Shown piece after piece: positions 24,267 to 36,200 of a stretch of DNA of 64,000 bases. The notes below the pieces were generated by a model. It searched no databases, was not told the DNA's origin, and saw only the letters and a list, made by a program, of their open reading frames with translations. Where the stretch lies: contig JACCGJ010014956.1 of the NCBI GenBank assembly GCA_013407085.1, positions 20,224-84,223 on the forward strand, given 5' to 3'. Within the stretch, counting starts at the first letter, position 1; the number at the start of each line of letters is the position of its first letter. The position numbers were made by a program, and so were the translations under genes. The DNA is from Atriophallophorus winterbourni. Lineage: Eukaryota > Platyhelminthes > Trematoda > Plagiorchiida > Microphallidae.

Positions 24267-27200
24267 AAACTTGCACTTGCTTCTCAGGCGCAGTGGGCTG
24301 TTACGTCGTATAAAAAGCAGCAAAAGGTAAATTGCGTCCTTTTTAAACCAAACCGCAACAAGTTGCATTGATCAGGCCACACCCGAAGTGATTAAGCCCA
24401 GCTATGAAGTTGTCGATAATCTATTTACGTTGTAGGAAACATCAAGTCAGGATCGAAGGCCCCCGTGACAACCTGTAAAGCATCACATTTAAGCCGGTGT
24501 TTATCAAGTCCATTGGTTAGCTGCCAAGCCGTCCATCACAGGGTACTGTATAGCTAGCGTCATAATAGAGATCGTTCCTCCCGAACCAGACTGCTTAATA
24601 ACATAGAGTGTTTGGATAAAACGTGAACATACGCTCTATATGAACCATCTATCTTCAACATAGATTCAAGAAGGCACAATCAAACATTCATTATGAGGAC
24701 GTTCAAAGTTGTCTTTTGCCTTAGCTACGTGATTTTCAAAGCCTTCGAATGTGCATTTGTTCAACTTCTGTAACAATCGCATTGGACAAGCTGAGTGTTG
24801 CAAGGGAATCGAAGTCCCGAAGTCCATAAGTGAAGCAACGTATTTTTTAGTACTTCATTCACGTTATTCGGATTAGACCAACAGTATGATTAGGCTAGAC
24901 ACGTCTAACACGTATTATACCTACCACTCACCTTACATCCTTCACAAGTAATTGCACCGAAATGAAATCCCGAAGATTTTGCCCCACACACACGGCAAGG
25001 AATCTCCGATATATCCGTTGCTGGGAAGACAGCAGCACCTGTGCAATTGAGGAAAGAGACATTCATGATGATAAATTAGAGACGCTGGTCACAGTGATTT
25101 AACGTGCCCATTAGAACATGAAGCCGAACGTATATGATACATATCTGCATGGGTGTGTGTGTGGGTGTGTGACCAGCTGTGCTGTAGGTTCGCTGCGTTT
25201 GCTGCGCTCGCATCCGCTGTGTCTCGCACTCGCTTTGAAATCGATTACCGTTGTCCACTCGTGGGGTTCAAATGACCTCGTTACGTGACCAAGTCGGCAG
25301 TGAACTCTCACCACCAATGAGGACCCAGACCGTGTCTGTTCGTGATGGCGTTTGTCACCGTCGCACACAACCGTCCCCGTTCTAGCCACCAGACGCACAA
25401 ATCAGCCAACAGTCATCCTGCCGGTCAGTGATTCAGTTAGCGCGGTACGCAAGTGCGGAGAATAACCAAATCCTCGCTCGTGTCTGTCTGGCTGATTCGG
25501 TCGTTGCTGTAGTTCCCCAGGTGGTTTCGAATATAGCAGCACAAATATCTCCGCTTGAATCACATGACAAACAATTTCAGTTGTATAGCAATTAACATAC
25601 CTACGGTTGTTTTCTTAAGCCTTGTCACACGTGCGAACAGGAGCAATGTTAATAATAGAAAGGCACCAGCTATATACAAATGTTCAGGATGTGTTGTGTT
25701 GCTCGTAATAACAATATTGCTCTAAATCGGTTAAATTGTAATCATCGATAGTCTCGCGTAGCGTTGTAATCGTCAAAATATACGGGTCATACTCTTTGAC
25801 CGAGTACCAGCTATCGTTGTGAGCGCTATTGTAGAGAGGGTTCCTCCCGAATCAGAATGTTTAGCCATTCAAAACGCTGTGGAGCATGAAAACATCATGC
25901 GATTTCGATGTACATCCATGGTAGATATCCACCGAAGGAGGCCAACAACAAGAACGACAACACCTTCTAGGTAGTACCGCTGTAGTTAGTATAATTATGA
26001 GCTACGGCCAATGAAAGCTTTCGTTTTCCCTCGTAATATCGCAGGTCAATACACGTTGACATATATACATGTCAAACAGGGAGGATATTGAATTTAATAA
26101 AAGTTACTTTTGAGCATATGCAACGGCATTCTTTAATCTCGTAATTGATTCAGTATGAATATAATGGTATTATAAACTCTAAGACATGAAACGGCATAAT
26201 TTTACAGAAAATGTATGCATTGTTCCACGTCAGCGGTAATTTACTGCCATTAGACTGTACAAAATGTGTCAGAATTTGCGTTGCCATAAGAAGCAGTAAC
26301 CAGCTTAAATTCGGTGCACTTCACGTCTCAAGTGAATTGAAACGATCAACGGTATACAGAAAGCTTCGTACTTTTCGTACAACATATACTACTCATTTAT
26401 TGATTTTGACTTTAGCCAACAATATACGTTAGAAACTAATGCACGGGAGATGACCTTTATATGATGTCGATGCTAGCAAACTTGTTCTTGCATTGCAATG
26501 ACGTTTTGCTGAAAATTTAGCCAGCTCATCACGAACGCTCACTTTGGAAGCATCGTGAGAAGCGTAGGCTTCATACGAACATGTGTTGTTTCGGCTGCTG
26601 AACGGTGATCACGCCTTTCTCAAACGACTGAGTTTTGTCTACATCTGTGAATGCTGCGGAAGAGATTGTCATTCCTGGATCGGACTGTACAGTCGTGCAG
26701 AACGGTGTGGGTCATGTAAGATTATCGTGCCATTTGAAAGTAAATCGTCGGTCGATTTTTATTCCAAAGGTGACCAATGATCGTTTCAATCAACTGCATA
26801 TGTCCCTGTTCATTGCTCTATTCACATAGACTCAATATGCACATTCTTGGTGTTCTAATTGGTGACGTTACATCTTGTTGACGATTGAGTGCCTATGTTT
26901 CCATGGTAAATTCAGTGAACCCAGTTTGACGGCGTCAAATTCCCTTCAATACGTTGTTCAGTCGCGTTTACATAAAATCCGGACAGCTGTTTACTTTTGG
27001 TAAATAGTTATTGATTCACGTGTGATCTACTAAAAGCTCGTTCTTCGTCACCTTCGCTCGCCAAATTATTAAACCCAACGTAAATGGGAAGGCAAAGCTC
27101 AACAGGCGGACCCCTTGTACTCAAACGTTTCTTTTATAAAAAACACGGAGCTTAATTCAAAGTAACGTTTGTTCGGTTCTTTTGTCCCAGTATGTTCATC

Positions 27201-30200
27201 CTAGCCGTACTGCGATAGTTGTTCCCTTAGCGATCACGTATATCCCCCGGTGTGTAACGCATCCGTCTGGCAACCGTGCGGAACATCACGTTCGGTGACC
27301 GAGATGATTAATGCGCGCGAAGCATCGTTCCCAGCACGACTTGGTGTTGGCAATTCGCACTTGACGCCGATACAGGTGCCCGGGTTGCAGTGAATGCATG
27401 CGAAAATCCACAACAAAATCACAAAAACGAGCAACGTCCTTCATGATGCACAGCTCAGGAGGCGTCAAGCACGAGATGCATGTTCGTGTGTGTTTTTCGA
27501 ACAGGCTTGTTCAACAAAAACGTGAAAATAACGTGTACAATAACCCGAATGGAAGATGATCAGTCATTGGGATTATTCCCCCGTAGTCAGTACGTTCAAA
27601 TGTTTTGAGTGGCTGTAATTCTGTCATCAGTTACAGAAGTTATGCCAGCAAAAATTGAACGAAAGCATCAATGTAGCACATTTGAACACATGTATGAGTC
27701 GATCTTGGACTTTTGTACGCCACTTCTTTACGTTCTGCCCCAGTGCTACACCAGAATTGTGTCAATTTTACATCCAATCTTCCTGTGTCTTTGAACGGTT
27801 TTAGGCTCGCTACCCTGTAGTGCCTACTTGTGGACTGCAAACATCACAAGCAAATTATTATCTGCATAGGTTTGTCTTTAAAGGCTTCGACCTTCTATGA
27901 AGCAATATGGGTCATTGAGATTCACTAAGGTGGCTGTGCTAAGAACAAAATTCGATCGTCCCACGCATCGGCGACCGATCTATTTTCTTTAGCCTTAGAG
28001 TAAAGCAGATTTTGTTCGAATATCAGAAAGAAAGCTGCTTAATTTGTCGAACCACGAGACATGCAATGTTGTACCATGTACGGTTAGATCATAGTCATTT
28101 CGTGAAAGGTTCTCAGAAGTCGAATCATGCTATCGTGAGAAGATTGATTTACGATAACAATCTATTCTACAGCGAGTGATTCCTAGTCTGTTGTTGTACG
28201 CATCCTTGGCTTGCTTACTCCGGAAAAGCATAGGGCTGCAACGAACCCACACCAACGGATACCCGTTTGGTAAAATTTCCTCAATTTATCAGCCTCGTTT
28301 CGCTTTTCATGGATCTTGCTAAACACTGCTTAGGTCTTCGTACTTTTCTTTTACATTTTGTGATCAATTTTGGTGTTTGTCGGGTGACATATTCACTTAG
28401 TTTGCTGACCGAGTGTGGCCGTTTGATCTTGATCTCACGACTGAGACGATTGTTTGTTCAATGTTTGAAATATTTTTCATACAACTGATGTAGTTGTTAC
28501 TTTCATGCCTGGGAATTACAAAGTGGGACTCGTTTAACATTGGTGTTTAAAATGTGAATCCTTCTTGGCTTAAAAAGAACCTTGGAGCTCCAGATGGGTT
28601 GCAACGCGAGCATACTTTCGCTGATACGGTTTCATACGGCTTTGTCCGCCCCCACCCAACTTTGTTAGAAATGCCTTCTAGATAGACAAAACTTTCGGCT
28701 TCCACCGGGTCTTGACCCAGTAGTTGCGATGTTTGTTCTGTTGGGTTGTTCAGCCTCATCATCCCTTGAATTTCAAACCAGTCTTTTCTGCATCCTGTTC
28801 AATCTGGACACGTTTAGCCTGTGCACAACGTTGTGTGTGAGAAAAGGCAGACCGTTCGGATGATCCAAGCCATCCGGGCGTTTGTCGGAAGTTCGCACGT
28901 AGCTGCAATCACCTCCCATGTGCTGTTTCCTTCAAATTGAGATATGAATTATTGGGCTTCTCCGTTGAAACTTTGCTCTGTACTGGCTAGCATGTTGCTT
29001 GCGTTCCCTGCTTGTTTTACAATTACAACTTGTGTTATCAAGTCCCCAGTATTACTTAAGCCTCTCGGGGTGTGCATAAACTCACAATGATTCGTTAGTT
29101 TATTAAAAACTATGTCCACTCGAAGGGTAATCACAAGCATGGCGACCCGAATGCTAACACTACAATCAAGCAATATGTACCAATCGGATCTGAATCGAAA
29201 AATACACCTCGGGGAGGGGGACGCAAAATAATAAAAGTTGCCTATTCATGAAATGCGAGGCGTCAAGTATCAGCTGAGTCGGTTGGATTGCTATCTGAAA
29301 TAGCTGATCGTTCATTGCGATCTTATTGAATGAATGGTTTTACCAAAAGGATGGTTTACGGATTCTTTGTTTGCGAAAGGTAGTCATTCAGAGTAATGAA
29401 TTAGAGTTCTTACGAATTAAGTGAGCTGAATACTGCTCGTTACTATGAGTAAGTTATCTACGAACACAATAAACTGTTAACAATCACGTAGCGCAAATCT
29501 CATCAATAAAATTTTGGGAAACCTTTGGCAATGAGCAATGATACATACAAACTGTTATTATGATAATGAGTTTCATTCTGGCCCCATAATTAAGCTCTTA
29601 ATGTAAAGACGGGCACAATCGGTTTACCTGGAAGGACCATACCAAGTCGCAAGCATTTCTGGTAACGGCATCGTTGACAATGTGTTCGGGTATCTTTGTT
29701 GATCTCGCATATACCAGCCTTGGTGCACGTATACTTTGTGAAATTTTCGCCTTTGGAACTACGAATGAAAAATTTCTGAAAGGAGAACGAAAAACAGCTA
29801 TTAAACATGTAACGGAATCGCTGATTTTAAGACTTTGGCTTGTGAACGTTTTAAAGACCGTAGTTGAATTATTCATCTTTGTATCGCTCACAGCTACATC
29901 CATCAAAAGGTTTTCGATATTTTGTCGTTATTTGATGGAGCCCGTAAAGATTCTGTTCAGTGAGTGTCGGGGTTTGTATTCAAAAACATTACTTATTTGC
30001 CCGCGTTCCAATCTCCCCCTCGAGTCCTCATCATGCCACAAACTCATGTCCCTCACATATATCATTTGGAATCCTCCCCTTACATGCACCCAAGCAATGG
30101 CCGCACTTTCGTCGCGCATTTGATATGATGTGTCTTCTCGAGGGGAGGGGGTGCGCGTGACTGATTGGCCTTGTCCGCGAATCGGGACTGAACCACGGAC

Positions 30201-33200
30201 GTGCGCCGCATTATCTCGATTCGTCTGTGAAAATCGTTTCGAATGTGCGTGTGCGCGTGCGTGCGTGCGTGTTTGTTGCACACCTGATTGGTCACACCCA
30301 ATAGCACCAATTCGGTCGAACAATTTCTGCTAGCCGGTCACATGACAACGCATCCAATCGATGCCAAGCTTATCGGTTGAACCAAAAGCGACGGTTTGTG
30401 ATAATTCAAAGAATCTGCGTGTGCTGGTGTGTCAAGCGTGAAAATGTGGACCAAATTTTAGGAGTAAAGATTATTTAAAAAATCGAAACAGGAGCCTAAG
30501 GATCTGAATCCTTGGATCTAACCTAGTGGCACATAATAACTTATGAATTGATTTCCGGGCATTAGAAAACTCAATTAGATTTCTGATACGCTGCGTAGTT
30601 CGTGTGATGATTTAAATTTGGTGGTACAATCGCTACGGTTATTTTGTGCACATTCCAAATATTTTCACAAATTACATTTGACATTGTAATGTGTTGCTCA
30701 CATCCCCGAAATTACACTCCACTACCGGTTTCTGGCTGTTTGCCGTCATCAATTGTAGACAGTAAAATTAGGTTCAGTGAGCCTTGAAACAGTGGATAAG
30801 TGGTAAACAAAGTTATACAGGAATGCCACTGTTACATAGGGTTCGTACAACGAGTCCCCGATGTTCACACACAAAATCACAAAGTGATTCTTGGTCAAGC
30901 ACTCATTTAACATTGTTTCGTCAAATCGCGATTGTTTGCTAAAATATTATAATGTCATATTACATTCGGTGAATAGTATGCATAAAATTGCTGCTACGAC
31001 CATGAAAGAAACATCGCAATTGGAAGTGTGAAGCCATATGAGAATGCTGCATCTCCCTTCGTGATACTTTCTACGGTAAACGGAGACACATCGGACGCCT
31101 TTTGAATGCTTCTAAAGTTTTCAGCTACCTTCATTCACTGGATGAAAGCCATTGAGACTTTATCCGTTCGCTATCTTCGTCCCCAGGCATGACGAAGAGC
31201 AGAGCATGCTCACGCTATTACGACAGCGCCGCCTGCGGTGGCTTGGTCATGTCTACAGAATGGAAAATGTTCGTATTCCGAAAGAGCTACTCTATGGTGA
31301 GTTGCAATCAGGAAGTCGATTATTTGGCAGACCGCACCTGTGGTACAAAGCCGTTTGCAAAAGAGATATGAAATCTCTTGGCATTGACCCTGCGAGTTGG
31401 GAAGAACTTGCTCTTGACCGCTCACATTGGAAGCATTGTGTAAAGCGTCGTCTACAAGCTGGGGAGGAGCAGATACAGCTCTTGGCTAATGAACGCAGAA
31501 TACGCTGCCGGCGTGCAACTGATGCCCTACAACCGAGTTCTGACCATCGTTACAAGCGCTGCGGGAGAGATTGTTCTTCCCGAATCGGACTGTTTAGTCA
31601 TTCAAAAAGCTGTAGAACATGAAAATTCATGCGATTGTGATGTTCATCCATGGTCAACATCGACCAACAACATCTTCGTCCCACGCTGGAAACCGACCCT
31701 TGGTAACCAGCAGTTTACTGTTTGGAAGCTGGAAGAAACTTAACTTGCGAAACGTGGGTGTTGAAGGTTCATGAACTTAAATCTGGCCATGCGCACATGC
31801 AACCATTAATAAATCTGTCTGGGGCCCTATTTGCGCTCCAGCAACTATTTGATCATTAAATTTCCGAACGGAAATTTCATAACTTCAATCGCCGTTTATT
31901 ATCTCACACTACGCAACATACAATTCGTATGGATTATTCATTGTTGACCTTTCTACAGTCAACTCTCAATAATCCTATTACCAGACGTATGGTCAGGGTG
32001 CATTTGATTTGCAAGTCATACTGTGTATGACATAGATAGGCCGCGGACAGTTACACTTTCCAATACCGTCGTTCGCTCTTTTCGGGAAACGTGCTAAGCC
32101 AGATGAGAAACGGACAGTCTCAATTGTCAGAAAAATACCTGCAACAATTTATACCCCTGTCCAGTGAGCAAAAGTACATCATCACTTTATCACTTTGAGC
32201 TCAGGAAACCGGAGACACACTTTCTGTCTCGATAGACAGACACTCGTGTTTCATTGCTGCGAGAACCATCTAATAGCTAACAACATCCTAAAGAGGTATT
32301 CATCATTTGAGGCTTAGGTTCGGGTCGTAGTTTACTGGGTTTTTTATTACGTTATAAATCGTTACCAATCTGTGCAATACCAGATTATGGAGGCTTATTG
32401 AAGCTAATCTTTCTGTCTCCCACAGATGACAGTTAACAAGCCCGTAACCTATTGTTGAGTTCAACTGCGAGGAACATGATACCTTGCTGTAGAAGAGATT
32501 TGGAAATAGGGTTTATTCATGTTGCTGTCCGGCATGAGCTTGTGTTTGGTGTAAAAATGTGGGTTTTCTTAGTTGCTAGTGTAGACTAGAATGGATACGC
32601 TGAATTAGAATAAAGCTAACCCTATTGAATTAGAAACCTCAATTTGCATGAATAATTTACTTTAAATAAGGTATCGAAACATGCCAGCCTAAACGTATAG
32701 ATTGGAGGCGTGCTCATCGCAGATTGTGTTATATCTGTGGTTTGCGACTGCTGTATCGAGTTACGTCCCTAACTTCAAACGCTGTCCAACCCATTAACAT
32801 CCTCATTCATAGATTCAAGCCTGGTCTTCACTTGACTGCCATGTACGGACGTGTTTAGGGTCGAGGACAAGTTTTGTGGGCGATGAGTCTGTTTTTCGAA
32901 GGAAGTGGCCAAACCACTACCGTCTTTATCGGGTAACAACGGCATTGTGCTACATGGCAACCGAATGGCACCGTTAGATACCCGGTCATTATATCGGACG
33001 CCAAAGATGATCCTAAGAGACCAATGGCCGAACACCTCCGAAGATCGTATATCCTCTGACCTCAGTGGTCACGTTTTGCATCTATAAAGCAGTACGGGAT
33101 GGATCGATGCTCGATAAAAACGGATCCCATGTTTGTGCCGAAAGAATAACGACATCATCAGCGTAGTCGATTTCACAGATCCCCCCAAACTTGGACATCT

Positions 33201-36200
33201 TGCTTGTCTGATAATGCCTGATGCATAACACATTCGACGACATATTTTGAACCGAACTGGCGAATACGGACATGCATGCCTAGCCCCTGTGTGCAAATTA
33301 AATTCACAAGATTCTTCACAGTAGACGCAAATCTGAGCCCCAGTAGAATGTTATTAGGCTTTGATCAAGCTACCGAGCTTCAAGGGATGTCCCATTCTCG
33401 ATCATTTTAGGATTTTGTGTGTGAACGCAACGCGATTATCTACACATAAGGCCATTCTCCAGTAGCTTAGCAACAGACAACTCCCCACCATTGTGTGCTG
33501 ATGTGCTTTGTGTGTTCCATTTTTCGTTGAAACCAGCCCACTCTACCCTGGATTACTTTCCCGCAAATTACTGGCATCAATAGTTGCTTAACTGGAAAAG
33601 ATAAAAAAGGTTTTGTTTGTTTATACAAATTTTAATCGAATAAGATTAATCTCCATAATTTTCACAGTCACCGAGTTCATACCGGCTCACTAATTAGGAT
33701 CGAATGTTTCTCGCCCTTATACTCACTTTAGAAGTACTTCACCTTTCCATCATTGTTCTACTTGCATGACGGATCGGATTTGACGCCTTCGTTAATCAGC
33801 AAACAAAGCAAACGCTTTTTCTCGATTACATTGATGAAATGCATATTTTGTTCACACGTTCATATCGCGAACAGATGAGTAAGCCATTCGGGTAAACGAT
33901 CACTTTGTAGGCGAGTTTTTACGTATCCGTGCGTTTTGGCGTAAACCGCCACCCCTTATTGGCTGTTCGCGTGGTTGCATTTATTCGTTGCACCAATCAG
34001 CAGCGCGAAAGATAAACGCGACGCGTTCGTTGTCGCGGCATGAGCGCAAAACCCGATAGAGGTAGATAAGACGATGTTACGCGCGAGGAAAGGTAGGCGG
34101 TAGAGCTAGAAATGTAATGTCTAGTTCACTGCTTCGCTCGCCAATGGATTCGCTTGGTTCCAGCCATGATGATATATGACCGTGAATAAATCGATATTTT
34201 AGCGCTATTTTAACAGCCACGTTAACCAATGATCGAACAAAGAATATGATCCGCCATTGAAATTAAATTTTTGCCAGTTCGGTTGCCCGAATGTTACACG
34301 GCAATGATTTTCCTAGATAAGATGGAAAATATTGATTGTAGAACGTATTTTTGAATCGACAAAAATTAAAATCAATTCAACTACCTCGCGGAAATCATTT
34401 CTGTTATTAACAACCTCCGTGTAATTACCAATGATAATAAACACAGTCGGTTGTTGGTCACTTTCTAGACTTCATGCTTAGATTTTTATCGACAAAACTT
34501 GTTTAAATGGCCAGAAATATAGATCCATTTCGTAGAACGCTCGCGTACAATTTAACGAAGATTTATTAAGTCAAAGGTTATGATGCGTGGCAGTGAAAGC
34601 CTCAAGGAAGCTGTCATGCTGATGTCGCTCTACTCGTTCACGAAACTTGTTTGAATGCATGTTCCATTCGAGGTGTAGGCACCTCATCCAAGTGTATCTA
34701 TGACTAATCTTCTATAGGTTGGGTGGCTTTTTAGGCCGCACCCTTCCCCATATCATGGTTCTATGGCACTTAATCTACCTGAACTTGCTCGCGGTGTAAT
34801 GCTGTCTATGATGATGATGGCGATGAATCAGCGGTGTTATTTTAAGCATGGTATTGCAATGAGCTAGGTGTCAATATCAACTAAACTTTTTGGGAAATTT
34901 TCTGTTCAAAATGCCGCTATCGGTCATTAATTTCCTTATCAGGCCGAACAATATCTTACGAGCTGTGGGTAGGATGTGTAAGATGCTAGAGAGGAACAAT
35001 TTGTACTCAGTTACCACGTGGAATTACAGATTAGCATACTTTGGTGAGTGTGGGACCACGATGTTGTCCGAAGCCCACAAAGTCTCCTTGAGTAGTACTC
35101 GCCTCATCAACACCCCATGTTTTTGATTTGACGATTTATTAAATTTGTGTCGGATCGATCATAATTGTGCATTTGCCGTGAAGCCTATTCAATAATGATG
35201 CCCCGACTGACAATCGAATGCATGGAGATTGCCGCATGCTATTAATAGTGCAATATGTGCCGTTAAAGATGACAATGTGCTCTCAGCTATGAGTGACGAA
35301 TAGCACAGAAGATTTTGTTAGCTAAAACAGAGAAAAGAATGAAATAATGCCGATCACAAACACCTGACGGCTCCATCGTTTTGAACGAATTATTCTAGTG
35401 AACATAACTTCGTTTGCAGCGAATTAAACTTTGCTATGACGAATGCAAACACACCAACAATGTAAGCTTCACGTGCTTACAAAATTCAGCTTTGTATGCA
35501 TAAATTGTAATCCGAAAAACGGATTCTGAGTAGAGCGTTAAGATTTACAGGTAAGAAGTTGCTCACATGAACTGTACTTGTCTTCAAAGTGATGTGTTGC
35601 TCACATACCCCTAAATTACACTCCACTACCGGTTTCTGCCTGTTTGCCGTCATCAGGTGGAGACAGTAAGATTAGGTTCAGTGAGCCTTGAAACAGTGGA
35701 TAAATGGTAAACATGTGTATACTTGAATGCCACTGTTGCATAGGATTCGTACAACGAACCACGATGTTCGACCTTGCAGCTAGTTACCATCAATCGTTCA
35801 GGTTAAAAGACATTATCCCTGCGCAATAGGTGTGCGTATATCCCATAACGGTGTGTGTGTGTGTGTGACAACCATATAAACGACCTAACACGCACTTCCG
35901 TCAGTCGTTTGCTCACACTCATCTGCGCCAAATTTGGAGCACAATCAGTATCCAAGCTCAACGTCCATCGACCAAACACTGTTTTCCGGCTCACATATCC
36001 TGGGTTCATGGCTCAAATGGCTTACTCCCATGCGTGTGAATAGCATAGAGTAGATCAACGACAACATCAGCAGGAGAACCATGTGTTTTGCATCACGTTT
36101 GTTCCCGAAAGGTGAATCTTGTCCACAGTCGATGCACACAGTTGAACGTGATTAGAAGCGCTTGTAACTTGGTTTGAAATAACAACCGCATTCAATGCGC

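Larger units (their letters stand above)
22092..24931 (-). other. Receptor intron 3
   Basis: Beside the elements at 22255-22725 there are LINE-tail fragments at 22735-22800 and 23700-23765 (CCATCCATGGTCGACATCGA) and a trace at 24550-24600. An AT microsatellite lies at 24234-24262. The rest (22800-23700, 23770-24230, 24600-24930) shows nothing recognised. Confidence 0.65.
25039..29627 (-). other. Receptor intron 2
   Basis: Contains a GC-richer, CpG-rich stretch at 25190-25500 just upstream of exon 3, LINE 3' relics at 25800-25960 and 26535-26730, and a possible RT fragment at 28550-28800. Bases 26840-28540 and 28800-29600 show nothing recognised. Confidence 0.65.
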
